64,000 nucleotides of DNA from Tepidicaulis sp002389665 (GTDB taxonomy: Bacteria > Pseudomonadota > Alphaproteobacteria > Parvibaculales > Parvibaculaceae): the NCBI RefSeq assembly GCF_965222285.1, contig NZ_OZ244942.1, forward strand, positions 1,240,001-1,304,000, read 5' to 3'. Every line of letters starts with the position of its first letter. Position 1 is the stretch's first letter. The notes beneath the pieces are model-generated. The model was given only the letters and a program-made list of their open reading frames with translations. It searched no databases and was not told where the DNA came from. Made by a program: the position numbers and the translations under genes. Shown here one piece after another: positions 49,856-58,511 of this stretch.

Positions 49856-51342
49856 TACATTTCTTCCGGCAGGTGGTCCTGGGCAATGTAATCGCCGAAC
49901 CGAGTAATCTCGGACTGGAACTGCAGCTTCACGGTGCCGGTCGGGCCGTGGCGCTGCTTGCCGATAATCACTTCGGCAAGGCTATGCACCTTTTCCATTT
50001 CTTCCTGCCATTGCAGGTGCTCGGGCGTTCCCTCGCGGGGTTCCGAGCGGGCGACGTAATATTCCTCGCGGAACACGAACATTACCACGTCGGCGTCCTG
50101 CTCGATGGAGCCGGATTCGCGCAGGTCCGAAAGCTGCGGGCGCTTGTCCTCGCGCGCTTCCACTTGGCGCGACAGCTGGGAAAGGCCGATGATCGGCACA
50201 TTGAGTTCCTTGGCGAGCGCTTTCAGACCCGTGGTGATTTCCGTCACTTCCTGCACGCGGTTTTCGGTGCGCGAGCCGGCAAGGAGCTGAATATAGTCGA
50301 CCACCAGCAGGCCGAGCCCGTGCTGGCGTTTCAGGCGGCGGGCGCGGGCGGCAAGCGTTGCGATGGTCAGCCCGCCCGTGTCGTCGATATAGAGCGGCAG
50401 GCCCTCAAGCTCCTGCGCGGCCTGCACGAAATGATGCCATTGATCCTGGTCGATCTTGCCGCGGCGCAGCTTTTCGGACGGAATGCCCGAATGCTCGGCC
50501 AGAAGACGCGTGGCAAGCTGCTCGGAGGACATTTCCAGCGAGAAGAACCCGACAACCGCCCCGTCCGTCACATGCACCGAGCCATCAGGCCGGTGCTCGG
50601 CCTTATAGGCGCGCGCCGCATTGAAGGCGATATTCGTGGCAAGCGCGGTCTTCCCCATGGAAGGGCGCCCGGCCAGAATGATGAGGTCGGAGGCCTGCAA
50701 GCCGCCCAGCCTTTCATCGAGATCGCGCAGCCCCGTGGAAATGCCCGAGAGCCCCCCGTCGCGCTGATAAGCGGCAGCGGCCATATCGACGGCGGTGGTG
50801 ATGGCGCTCGCGAAAGCCTCGAAGCCGCCTTCATACTTGCCTTTTTCCGCCAGGCTGTAGAGTGCTTGTTCCGCATCCAGAATTTGCGCGGAAGGTGGAT
50901 CGTCCACCGGCGCGTCATAGGCGCGGTTATGCACTTCCTCGCCGATATGAATGAGATCGCGGCGGATGGCGAGATCGTAGATCGTGCGTCCGTAATCTTC
51001 CGTGTTGATCAGCGTCGTCGCGGAGGCGGCGAGGCGGGCGAGATATTGCGTGCCGCCGATTTCCTTGATCGCCTCGTCCTGCTCGAAATAGTGCTTGAGC
51101 GTGACGGGGCTGGCGAGATGGCCTTGCGTGATCAGCTTCGTGGCGGTTTCGAAAATGCGCCCATGCAGCGGCTCGTAGAAATGGCTCGCATCCAGAAAGG
51201 CCGCGACCCGGTCATAGGCCTCGTTGTTGATCAGGATGGCGCCCAGAAGCGCTTGCTCCGCCTCCAGGTTATGGGGCGGTGTGCGGTACGTGATGTCTTC
51301 GTCGCTCCCATGCGGGGCGAGCCGGTCGAGTGCTGTTTCCAT
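49852..51342 (-). CDS. dnaB: Replicative DNA helicase DnaB
   Basis: This 496-residue DnaB has the N-terminal helical domain opening RTPPHNLEAEQALLGAILIN, a linker, and the RecA-type domain with Walker A AGRPSMGKTALATN, Walker B LLVVDYIQLL and the arginine finger region in SDLRESGSIEQDADVVMF. It unwinds DNA at the replication fork. No intein is present. Its stop overlaps the alr start by ATGA. Confidence 0.97.
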   Translation of the reverse strand: METALDRLAPHGSDEDITYRTPPHNLEAEQALLGAILINNEAYDRVAAFLDASHFYEPLHGRIFETATKLITQGHLASPVTLKHYFEQDEAIKEIGGTQYLARLAASATTLINTEDYGRTIYDLAIRRDLIHIGEEVHNRAYDAPVDDPPSAQILDAEQALYSLAEKGKYEGGFEAFASAITTAVDMAAAAYQRDGGLSGISTGLRDLDERLGGLQASDLIILAGRPSMGKTALATNIAFNAARAYKAEHRPDGSVHVTDGAVVGFFSLEMSSEQLATRLLAEHSGIPSEKLRRGKIDQDQWHHFVQAAQELEGLPLYIDDTGGLTIATLAARARRLKRQHGLGLLVVDYIQLLAGSRTENRVQEVTEITTGLKALAKELNVPIIGLSQLSRQVEAREDKRPQLSDLRESGSIEQDADVVMFVFREEYYVARSEPREGTPEHLQWQEEMEKVHSLAEVIIGKQRHGPTGTVKLQFQSEITRFGDYIAQDHLPEEMY

Positions 51343-51521
51343 GCGTTCTTTATGCCAGAGGCCGGAGCAAGGGGATAGGGCTTCGCGGCCCCGCCGCTCA
51401 AGGTTTCACAGGAAAGATTTTCATGCCTGTGAGTAACGGGGAAAACTGTGGCTAACACATGGCAAGGACAGGCGTTTTGAGGCGCCTGTCCTTTGTGAGT
51501 AATTGAGCTGCGATGCTCGCG

Positions 51522-52769
51522 TCAGTCCGCTCCGATGGCGGTCTGGCGCGGCGGCACATCGTCCCGGTGCGCCCGCTCCCAGTCCAGCATGTAATCGCGG
51601 GTGATGGGCAGCGCGCCGATCTCCTTGGCGATCTGGAACTGGAAGACCACCATGCCTTCATGCCGGAAGGAGGTTTCGGAGCCGGCGAGATAGAACTCCC
51701 ACATCCGGCAGAAGCGCTCATCGTAAATGCGCGCGGCAAAGTCCCGCTTGGCCATGAAGCGGCGGCGCCATTCGCGCAAGGTCTCGGCGTAGTGCAGCCT
51801 GAGCACTTCCAGATCGCCGAGCAAGAGGCCTTCTTTTTCCAGCACCGGCGCGACTTCGGAAAGGGCGGGAATATAGCCGCCGGGGAAAATGTATTTCTTG
51901 ATCCAGGGATTGGTGGAACCTGGCACGTCGAGCCGCCCGATCGTGTGAATGAGCGCTACGCCGTCGGGTTTGAGCAGGTTGCGCACATGCTGGAAATATT
52001 CGGTGTAATGGGTCACGCCCACATGCTCGAACATGCCCACCGAGACGATGCGGTCGAACTGATCATCGAGCACCCGGTAATCCATCAGGCCGAATTTCGC
52101 TCTGTCGGCAAGGCCGCGCTCGGCCGCCCGGCGCAGCGCCACGCGGTGCTGCTCCTTGGAAAGAGTGACACCCAGCACCTTGGCGCCTGTCTCCTCGGCG
52201 AGATAAAGCCCGAGCCCGCCCCAGCCGCAGCCGATATCGAGCACGCGCATCCCCGGCTCGATCTTCAGCTTGGCCGCGATATGGCGCTTCTTGGCAAGCT
52301 GGGCTTCTTCCAGGCTTTGGCCCGGCCGCTCGAAATAGGCGCAGGAATATTGTTTGTCTTCGTCGAGGAAGAGATCGTAGATGCCGCCATCGAGGTCGTA
52401 ATGATGGGCGACATTGGCCTGCGCCTTGCCGATGGGATTGTACTGGTCTATGCGGCGGCGCGCCCGGCGCAGCGTACCCAGAAGCGAGGCGAGGGGATGC
52501 GCCCAGCCGGTGCCGATATTGGAGAGCAGAAGATCTAGAAGATCGTAAATGCCCGCCGGCTCGTCCACCGTCAGCGTGCCGTCCATATAGGCTTCGCCGA
52601 GATGAAGATAAGGATTGAGCGCCAGCTTGTGGTGCAGGGACTTGTGATGCAGGCGCATCGTCACCGGATGCCCCGTCCCGTCGCCGAAACGCAGCTCCTT
52701 GCCATCGGCACCAATGACGGTGAGATCACCGTGCCGGACGATTTTCTGTAAAACCCAACCAAACAGCAT
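51522..52769 (-). CDS. cfa: Cyclopropane-fatty-acyl-phospholipid synthase
   Basis: ATG 52769 follows GAGGAGGC and yields 415 residues. The AdoMet-binding site is RVLDIGCGWGGLGLYLAEET (about 190-210), and the family motifs YSCAYFERPGQSLEEAQLAK and MFEHVGVTHYTEYFQ are present. It methylates unsaturated acyl chains of membrane phospholipids to cyclopropanes, an adaptation to stress and stationary phase. It is a single-gene unit. Confidence 0.92.
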   Translation of the reverse strand: MLFGWVLQKIVRHGDLTVIGADGKELRFGDGTGHPVTMRLHHKSLHHKLALNPYLHLGEAYMDGTLTVDEPAGIYDLLDLLLSNIGTGWAHPLASLLGTLRRARRRIDQYNPIGKAQANVAHHYDLDGGIYDLFLDEDKQYSCAYFERPGQSLEEAQLAKKRHIAAKLKIEPGMRVLDIGCGWGGLGLYLAEETGAKVLGVTLSKEQHRVALRRAAERGLADRAKFGLMDYRVLDDQFDRIVSVGMFEHVGVTHYTEYFQHVRNLLKPDGVALIHTIGRLDVPGSTNPWIKKYIFPGGYIPALSEVAPVLEKEGLLLGDLEVLRLHYAETLREWRRRFMAKRDFAARIYDERFCRMWEFYLAGSETSFRHEGMVVFQFQIAKEIGALPITRDYMLDWERAHRDDVPPRQTAIGAD

Positions 52770-52987
52770 GCTTGCCTCCTCTAGCGCCAAGATGAACGCG
52801 GCTACGCATAGTTCGGTCTTCCGTCACTGCCCGAATGGTTCCTGCAACAGGCACCCCCCTTGCCCGGAGCGGGGGCGCATCCGGGAACAGGCAGAACGAC
52901 ACTTCTATTCAAGAGGCAAGGCAGGGGGGCGTGCAAGCCCTATCTGCGACAAAAAACGGTCATGATGGGCCCCATGAAAGGCGCATG

Positions 52988-53024
52988 AAAAAGGGCGCGG
53001 CGGGAAGGCCCAGCGCGCCCTTTT
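52988..53024 (-). terminator. Terminator of the rpsF-rplI operon
   Basis: On the minus strand AAAAGGGCGCG and CGCGCCCTTTT pair around a 14-nt loop, with a T-rich 3' end. It lies 25 bp after the rplI stop. Confidence 0.85.
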
Positions 53025-53048
53025 GAAAAGTAGAACGGGAACAGCAGC

Positions 53049-53639
53049 TTAGCTGTTCAGTTCCTCGTCTTCGCCTTCGGTTTCTTCGTCGGCGGCGAGC
53101 ACGCCTTCCTCGAAGAATTCTTCGGCTTCGATCTCGTCATCCTCGTCCTGGCGGCCGAGAACGTTTTCACCGCGGGCCTGCGCCTCGGCTTCGTCCTGGG
53201 TGCGGGCGATGTTCAGCGTCACGGTGGAAAAGACTTCCGGGTGCAGCATGATGCGCACGCTGACGAGGCCCAGTTCCTTGATCGGCTTGTCCAGGATCAC
53301 CTGGTTGCGGGCGGTGCTGAAGCCGCCATCGGTCAGAAGACCGGCAATGTCGCGGGTGCTGACGGAGCCGTAAAGCTGGCCGGTTTCACTGGCCGAGCGG
53401 ATCACCACGAAGCTTTCGCCGTCGAGCTTGGCATGGACGCCTTCGGCCTCCTTGCGCAGCTCCAGGTTGCGCGCTTCAAGCTGAGCGCGCTCTTCTTCGA
53501 AACGGCGAAGATTGTCCTTTGTGGCACGGCGTGCTTTGCCGCGCGGCAGAAGGAAGTTACGGGCAAACCCGTCCTTCACCCGGACCACATCACCCATTTG
53601 ACCGAGCTTTTCCACCCGCTCGAGAAGCACGATTTCCAT
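53049..53639 (-). CDS. rplI: 50S ribosomal protein L9
   Basis: The start ATG 53639 gives 196 residues. The N-terminal L9 signature is MEIVLLERVEKLGQMGDVVR followed by KDGFARNFLLPRGKA. The connecting helix runs at about 40-80 and the C-terminal domain reads VSTRDIAGLL. An acidic tail of about 40 residues (DEDDEIEAEEFFEEG...DEELNS) extends beyond the E. coli length of 149, as in many alphaproteobacteria. It is the last gene of the ribosomal operon and its start overlaps the stop of DUF2232 by 1 bp. Confidence 0.96.
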   Translation of the reverse strand: MEIVLLERVEKLGQMGDVVRVKDGFARNFLLPRGKARRATKDNLRRFEEERAQLEARNLELRKEAEGVHAKLDGESFVVIRSASETGQLYGSVSTRDIAGLLTDGGFSTARNQVILDKPIKELGLVSVRIMLHPEVFSTVTLNIARTQDEAEAQARGENVLGRQDEDDEIEAEEFFEEGVLAADEETEGEDEELNS

Positions 53640-54691
53640 TAATCTCTCTCCTTGCCCGGGCTCCCGCTTGCCGCCGACAACCGGCCGCGCAGGTTCAACC
53701 AGGGATCCATCATGCCCAGGAGACCGACCGGAACGGCAAGCCACCCGAAAAACAGCAATAGGAAGTAAAAAAGGCCCAGAACGACGATCCGGGCTTTCCA
53801 AGCGCGGGAGATAGCATGGATTATCGCCAGACCCAACAGAAAATATGGGATGAAAAGGGCAATAATCAGCGCGCCCATGAAATGGGCGATTTCCCCCGGA
53901 ATGAAGGTAAAGAGGAAGCAGGCCCCGAAGGCCCAAAGCAGCGGGCGGGGCAGTTCCATGCGGTCAAAATCGGGCATGGGCCTGAGATTATGGCCGAAAC
54001 GCATCAAAATCCGCTGTCCGGCGGCCATGGTGGCTAGAATGACGAAGAGCCAGAGCGCGGTGGCCGCTGCCGGCAGGAGCGCGGCGGCGAGCGCTACAAG
54101 GCGCTGCGGCTCGACCGGCAGGCCCTGCTCGGCCACGAAACGCGCGGCGGCCCCTGATTCCAGCAGGGACTGGCCCGCCGTTTGGCGGAGCGCGGCGGCA
54201 AGCCCCTCATAGCCCACCCAGATGATTCCCGCCTCCGCGATGACGAGCAGGAGAGCGGCTACCAGCGCCGCCCAGACCGCGATATCGCCGGGCGGGCACC
54301 AGATCACCCCTTCGGCGGGGGCGGGATGGGCATCGCTTGCCTCTTCTTCCCCGCGCTCTTCAGCAGGTTCGGGCGGATAAAGCCCCCGGCGGGAGACATG
54401 CGGGGCGGGGCGCTCGTAAAACAGCGCCTGCCGGCTCAGCCAGAAAGCGGGAAAAGCGGCGAACAGGAAAAAGGTCAGCCCGGCCGAAAAGCTGGAAATG
54501 AGGGAGAGGAACACGAACCCGGCGGCCCCGGAAAACGCGGCCATGCGCCCGCCCCAGCCGAGCCCGGCAACGAAAAGCGGGATGGGCGAGAGCAGCAAGG
54601 GCAAAAGAGCGAGAAGCGAGCCAGAGGCCGTTGTGAGAAACAGAACGGCGCTGACGAGACCGGCCCCCAGTCCAATTATCCATTGCGGCAT
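53639..54691 (-). CDS. DUF2232 membrane protein
   Basis: The chosen start is ATG 54691, with AAGGAG 8 nt upstream, giving 350 residues. It is a polytopic membrane protein with about eight helices, such as PQWIIGLGAGLVSAVLFLTT and LLALLPLLLSPIPLFVAGLG. The N-terminal region matches DUF2232, a protein found between rpsR and rplI in alphaproteobacteria. A hydrophilic loop with several acidic residues lies near 100-120. Function unknown; some relatives are linked to cell division or S-component transport. Confidence 0.85.
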   Translation of the reverse strand: MPQWIIGLGAGLVSAVLFLTTASGSLLALLPLLLSPIPLFVAGLGWGGRMAAFSGAAGFVFLSLISSFSAGLTFFLFAAFPAFWLSRQALFYERPAPHVSRRGLYPPEPAEERGEEEASDAHPAPAEGVIWCPPGDIAVWAALVAALLLVIAEAGIIWVGYEGLAAALRQTAGQSLLESGAAARFVAEQGLPVEPQRLVALAAALLPAAATALWLFVILATMAAGQRILMRFGHNLRPMPDFDRMELPRPLLWAFGACFLFTFIPGEIAHFMGALIIALFIPYFLLGLAIIHAISRAWKARIVVLGLFYFLLLFFGWLAVPVGLLGMMDPWLNLRGRLSAASGSPGKERD

Positions 54692-54774
54692 TGGCAAGGC
54701 TCCTTGGGGCGGCGGGACAAGGGGGCGCGGGCTTTAAGGCTCCAGGCCTCCCCTGAAGATAAGGAAGATAAGAA

Positions 54775-54804
54775 ACGGGCGCGGAACCTGGGTCCCGCGC
54801 CCGT
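54775..54804 (-). terminator. Hairpin between rpsR and DUF2232
   Basis: On the minus strand ACGGGCGCGG pairs with CCGCGCCCGT around a 10-nt loop, followed by TTCTTATCTTCC. The weak T tract suggests partial termination, which would lower expression of the downstream DUF2232 and rplI genes relative to rpsF-rpsR. Confidence 0.65.
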
Positions 54805-54817
54805 CAAATCCGGCTGC

Positions 54818-55063
54818 TTACTTGATGATGTAAGGCAGCAGGGCCAGGAAGCGGGCGCGCTTGATGGCGCGGGCCAGCTCACGCTGCTTCTTGGCCGAGA
54901 CAGCCGTGATACGGCTGGGGACGATCTTGCCGCGCTCGGAAATGTAGCGCTGCAGCAGTTTCACGTCCTTGTAATCGATTTTCGGCGCGCCTTCCCCGGA
55001 GAAGGGGCAGGTCTTCCGGCGGCGGAAGAAAGGACGGCGAACGGGTACTTGCGGAATAGCCAT
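54818..55063 (-). CDS. rpsR: 30S ribosomal protein S18
   Basis: This 81-residue protein has PVRRPFFRRRKTCPFSGEGA at the N-terminus and the S18 signature IDYKDVKLLQRYISERGKIV, with PSRITAVSAKKQRELARAIK. The length is normal. It lies 19 bp after rpsF and binds next to S6 in the small subunit platform. Confidence 0.97.
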   Translation of the reverse strand: MAIPQVPVRRPFFRRRKTCPFSGEGAPKIDYKDVKLLQRYISERGKIVPSRITAVSAKKQRELARAIKRARFLALLPYIIK

Positions 55064-55082
55064 GTGTCTTTCTCCTTAAGCC

Positions 55083-55526
55083 TTAGTCGTCGGAGCGGCG
55101 CGGGCCGCGTTCGGAACGCTCACCGCGGTCGCCGCGGTCACCTCTGTCACCACGATCGCCGCGGTCACGGTCGCCCCGGCGTCCGTCCCGGTCGCCGCCG
55201 CGGTTCTTGCTCTGCAGCATGGCGGAGGGGCCTTCTTCCAGCTCGTCCACACGCAGCGTCAGCGAGCGCAGCACGTCTTCGTTCAGGCGCTGCTGGCGCT
55301 CCAGCTCCTGCACGGCTTCGTGCGGGGCGTCGATGTTCAGAAGCGTGTAGTGGCCCTTGCGGTTCTTGCGCACCCGGTAGGTGAGCGAGCGCAGGCCCCA
55401 ATATTCGGTCTTGGCGATGGAGCCGCCATTTTCGGAGATGACGTTTTTGAACTGCTCGACGAGATTGTCGACCTGTTGCTGCGACACGTCCTGACGCGCG
55501 ATAAATACATGCTCGTAGAGAGCCAT
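55083..55526 (-). CDS. rpsF: 30S ribosomal protein S6
   Basis: This 147-residue S6 opens MALYEHVFIARQDVSQQQVD and contains YWGLRSLTYRVRKNRKGHYT, the RNA-contact region. From about residue 108 a low-complexity tail of GDR/RGD repeats, then a SERGPRRSDD end, extends the usual 95-105 residues. The tail is basic and acidic in alternation and varies between species; it may bind RNA or S18. It is the first gene of the operon. Confidence 0.96.
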   Translation of the reverse strand: MALYEHVFIARQDVSQQQVDNLVEQFKNVISENGGSIAKTEYWGLRSLTYRVRKNRKGHYTLLNIDAPHEAVQELERQQRLNEDVLRSLTLRVDELEEGPSAMLQSKNRGGDRDGRRGDRDRGDRGDRGDRGDRGERSERGPRRSDD

Positions 55527-55813
55527 GATGCCTTTCCTTCACTTTGGACGTCCCCGGCGCCGAGCCCCCTTTGAGCCCGGATATTGGAAAGGCTCGAAAG
55601 GACCAAAGAAGCGGGGACACGGGAGCCCGGGATTTCTGGCGAAATGCCCTGCCGGAGATCGCTCTCCAGTGCTCCGTTCAGCCCCCAACCGAGGCACGTT
55701 GTTTAAGGTGGCGGAATATACGGATTTCCCGCCCCGATGCAAGGGGGGAGTGGGGGAAGGGGCGAGGCCCGGCTGGACGGGGCAGGGCATGCCACCTCTC
55801 GTTAATCTCCGGC

Positions 55814-55842
55814 GTCACCCCGCGGCCCCGCCCGCGGGGTCC
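55814..55842. repeat. GTCACCCCGC palindromic element
   Basis: GTCACCCCGCGG with a downstream CCCGCGGGGTCC forms a palindrome of the same type as the elements at 42420-42512, 46969-46994 and 58512-59190. Confidence 0.65.
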
Positions 55843-56111
55843 ACTCGCCTCCCAGCCCGGCGGAAAGGTGGAGGGTGCGGGCAGCCCCGCGAGCAAATCG
55901 CAGGGCGACATCTGTTGCTTCTAAGAGAGTTTTGGGGGCAGGCGCAAAAAAAGCTGCTTTTCTGCCAAGATCGCCGCTTTTTTGAGCTTAGCGCTTGTGT
56001 TTTAAATTGTCGCGACGCGACACCATGAAGCGCGAATGCTGCCCACGGCCCAAAGCAACGCTTGTTGCAAAATGGTACATTATGTGATAGAATATAAGGT
56101 GAACGGAAAAA

Positions 56112-56133
56112 GGCCAGCGTTGCCCCGCTGGCC
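56112..56133. terminator. Possible bidirectional terminator hairpin
   Basis: GGCCAGCG (56112-56119) pairs exactly with CGCTGGCC (56126-56133) around TTGCCC. AAAAA precedes it and CTTTCC follows it, so it could act for either strand. No nearby gene on either strand clearly ends here. Confidence 0.45.
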
Positions 56134-56243
56134 CTTTCCTAACATCAACGCCCTAAAGCGTCCCTTTTGTTATTAGCGCGGATAATACGACGTCCGGTTG
56201 AATTGTCAACACGTTTTAGGGCTCCACATAAGGATCCCTTTAT

Positions 56244-57074
56244 ATGCAGTATGAGTTACAGCTCATTGAGCACAATGTACGTGGAAATATCATCCGTCAG
56301 CGAGCTTCGGATGGTTATATTAATGCAACGGCCATGTGCCGAGCCGCAAAAAAAGAATGGCCTCGCTATAGGGAGCTTAAGTCCACTGGGTTGTTTTTCA
56401 GAGCCCTTTCTATGGACCTCGGCTTAAATGAGGCTCAGCTTGCCATCAATAATCTTGGCACCCTTGAGGCAGACAGGAAGAATCAAGGCACTTGGGTGCA
56501 TCCGCAGGTCGCAATCGATCTAGCTCAATGGTTATCACCAGAATTTAAGGTCCTCGTGACCCGTTGGGTCTTTGAATGGATGTCGGGCAAAGAGATGCCC
56601 GGCAATCGCAACCGTGGACATATTCCGGATTTTGTAGACCGTTTTCATCGAAACCAAAAACAAGTGCCCGCAGGGCATTTTTCGGTAATCAGTGAATTGT
56701 TTGTCGTCGCATATGCTCTGTTGGAGCGAGAGGGGTACGTACTCCCAGAGAAAGGAATACACGGCAAGGCCGTTAGTCCGGACATTAGCGTCGGTAAGCA
56801 TTTTTCGAAATGGCTTCATGAAACGTATCCAGACATAGCCTCAACTCACAGAACATACACACATCTTTTTTCAGATGGGCGAACAATATCTGGCGTGAAG
56901 GCATACCCAAATCGAATGCTGGGCGTCTTTAGAGATTACGTAATTAATACGTGGATGAGAGAGCACGCACTGACGTATTTCAAGCGTGTTGATCCACCGG
57001 CTATCCCATACGTTCAGTCCGTCATTCAATCGCTTCCATCTCCTCAGGCGTACGAAATGTTGACTTCAGACTAA
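56244..57074 (+). CDS. KilA-N domain protein
   Basis: This 276-residue protein has an N-terminal KilA-N DNA-binding domain: GNIIRQRASDGYINATAMCR, followed by GTWVHPQVAIDLAQWLSPEF and KVLVTRWVFEWM. KilA-N is found mostly in phages and large DNA viruses. The C-terminal half (about 125-276) is not recognised. The gene is AT-rich and its codon use differs from its neighbours. It stands alone between the ribosomal operon and a GNAT gene, with its own perfect terminator, so it is probably a moron or a prophage relic that has stayed intact. It starts at ATG 56244 behind a modest AAGGA. Confidence 0.85.
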   Translation: MQYELQLIEHNVRGNIIRQRASDGYINATAMCRAAKKEWPRYRELKSTGLFFRALSMDLGLNEAQLAINNLGTLEADRKNQGTWVHPQVAIDLAQWLSPEFKVLVTRWVFEWMSGKEMPGNRNRGHIPDFVDRFHRNQKQVPAGHFSVISELFVVAYALLEREGYVLPEKGIHGKAVSPDISVGKHFSKWLHETYPDIASTHRTYTHLFSDGRTISGVKAYPNRMLGVFRDYVINTWMREHALTYFKRVDPPAIPYVQSVIQSLPSPQAYEMLTSD

Positions 57075-57080
57075 TTACAG

Positions 57081-57104
57081 AATGGGAGACTTCGGTCTCC
57101 CATT
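57081..57104 (+). terminator. Terminator of the KilA-N gene
   Basis: AATGGGAGAC (57081-57090) pairs exactly with GTCTCCCATT (57095-57104) around a stable TTCG tetraloop, followed by TATCTGTATA. It lies 6 bp after the stop. Confidence 0.85.
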
Positions 57105-57219
57105 TATCTGTATACAATTGGAATGGCAGCGTTGTTGTGTAGTGTCTCCCGTCGATGCAACGGTTCGAAACCAGCACAGATTAATCATTAGATACACACG
57201 GCCAATAGCAATGCTGCAT

Positions 57220-57247
57220 GGACCCTCAGGGCAAGCTAGAGGGTGAC
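57220..57247. repeat. Diverged palindromic element
   Basis: GGACCCTCAGGG...AGGGTGAC at 57220-57247 has the same ends (GGACCC and GGGTGAC) as the other palindromic elements but a changed core. It lies between the KilA-N and GNAT genes. Confidence 0.5.
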
Positions 57248-57260
57248 GCGTGATGGGCGC

Positions 57261-57878
57261 TCACCCCACCTCCAGCTGCATTTCCGTTGCCGATGAAAAG
57301 CCGAAGAGAAGGCGCAGCGGGCCCATATGCTGTGTACGGACGGGTTTGAAGCCGAAGCGGGTATAGAGCGCGCGGGCGCGGGGGTTGATGTCGATGACAT
57401 CGAGGCGGACGGCTGAAAGGCCGCGATGGCTGGCTTCTTCCGCAATAGCCTTGAGCAGTGCGGTGCCGACGCCTAGGCTGCGCGCTTCGGGCCCGACGAA
57501 AATCCCGTCCATCAGAAGAATGCCCTGGCTGGTCGGCCGTTCGAGCAGCTGTAGCAAAAGCCCCCGCCAAAGCCCGCCGAAAGTGCCGTAAACGCGTGCT
57601 AGGTCGGCCATCTCCCCGCCGACGAAGGCGCCCTCCGGCGTTTTGAACCCGGCAACGCCGAGCAGCTTTCCCCCATCCGAGACCGCGCTGATGGCATGGG
57701 AAGGATCGAGCACGCTTTCGATGAAGCGGCAGGCCTTTTCCGGCGGGTTCAGCATCAGGCCGAGCTTGCCCTGAAACGCCTCCCAGAAATACGCCGTGGC
57801 CTGCGCCCGGTGTTCTGGGGCAAGCCCCTTTGCGACAGTGAAAGCGCGCGCGGCGGAAACGGGGGGCGTTTCGTCCAT
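57261..57878 (-). CDS. GNAT family N-acetyltransferase
   Basis: This 205-residue protein starts at ATG 57878 behind GGGAGG. It has the GNAT core GILLMDGIFVGPEARSLGVG followed by TALLKAIAEEASHRGLSAVR, where RSLGVGTAL is the acetyl-CoA loop, and NPRARALYTRFGFKPV near the end. The N-terminal 70 residues are less typical. The substrate is unknown. It is divergent from the DUF192 gene. Confidence 0.85.
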   Translation of the reverse strand: MDETPPVSAARAFTVAKGLAPEHRAQATAYFWEAFQGKLGLMLNPPEKACRFIESVLDPSHAISAVSDGGKLLGVAGFKTPEGAFVGGEMADLARVYGTFGGLWRGLLLQLLERPTSQGILLMDGIFVGPEARSLGVGTALLKAIAEEASHRGLSAVRLDVIDINPRARALYTRFGFKPVRTQHMGPLRLLFGFSSATEMQLEVG

Positions 57879-57997
57879 CTCTCATCCTCCCTTATTCTTT
57901 TGTAGATCGGGAGCGCGTGCGAAAGATCAAGCGCGGGCGCGCACCAAAGTGGGGGAAAGCGCAGACAGGAGAAAGCCGCCGCGCTAAACTTGCGCGC

Positions 57998-58507
57998 ATG
58001 ACCGCATCTTTCTCTTTCCGTTTTCTGCTCCCCGCCGCGCTGCTGCTTTTGGCGCTGGCGGCAAGTTTTGCGCTTGCCGGTTTCACGTTGCCGCAAACTT
58101 ACAGCGACGCGCAGGGCGAGCTGCCGCGCGCGCCGCTGACGCTGGTAACGGAAAAAGGCCGCTTCGATTTTTCCGTGGAAGTTGCCGATGAGGAAGAAGA
58201 GCGCCAGCGCGGGCTGATGCACCGCCCCGCGCCGGGTGCGGATGAAGGCATGCTCTTTTTATGGCCGGGCGAGGCGCCGCGCGAGCGGGCCTTCTGGATG
58301 CGCGCGACGCCGGCCTCCCTCGACATTCTTTATCTCGGCCAGGACGGGCGCATTCTTTCCATCGCCCCTGAAACGGAGCCGAATTCCGATAAATTCATTC
58401 CCTCGCGCGGGCCCGCGCACGGCGTCCTGGAACTGCGCGCCGGCCGCGCGGCGGAGATGGGCGCAAAGGCAGGGGACAAGGTGCTGCACCCTTATTTTGC
58501 GGAGTGA
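57998..58507 (+). CDS. DUF192 family exported protein
   Basis: From ATG 57998 the protein has 169 residues with a signal peptide or N-terminal anchor (about 8-28, LLPAALLLLALAASFALAGF). The DUF192 domain reads FSVEVADEEEERQRGLMHRP, then GMLFLWPGEAPRERAFWMRA with the usual W/F-M-x-N/R position, and ends HGVLELRAGRAAEMGAKAGD. Function of the family is unknown; it often sits beside carbon-limited or surface-protein genes. A tandem repeat array begins 5 bp after the stop. Confidence 0.9.
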   Translation: MTASFSFRFLLPAALLLLALAASFALAGFTLPQTYSDAQGELPRAPLTLVTEKGRFDFSVEVADEEEERQRGLMHRPAPGADEGMLFLWPGEAPRERAFWMRATPASLDILYLGQDGRILSIAPETEPNSDKFIPSRGPAHGVLELRAGRAAEMGAKAGDKVLHPYFAE

Positions 58508-58511
58508 GGCA

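Larger units (their letters stand above)
55527..56243. other. Long non-coding gap between rpsF and the KilA-N gene
   Basis: About 720 bp without a supported gene. The left part is the promoter and leader of the rpsF operon; an S6:S18 autoregulatory RNA could lie here but I cannot draw a confident structure. A GTCACCCC-type palindromic element lies at 55814-55842. A hairpin GGCCAGCG (56112-56119) / CGCTGGCC (56126-56133) with flanking A and T stretches may terminate in either direction. Composition shifts to AT-rich from about 56050, toward the KilA-N gene. Confidence 0.5.

Noticed and set aside
49873..51378. Plus-strand open frame of about 500 codons opposite dnaB
   Set aside because: dnaB is unambiguous on the minus strand; the other frame is a mirror of its codons.
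57150..57180. tRNA fragment suggested by GGTTCGAAACC
   Set aside because: The flanking bases do not form a 5-bp T stem and no acceptor or anticodon arm can be folded.
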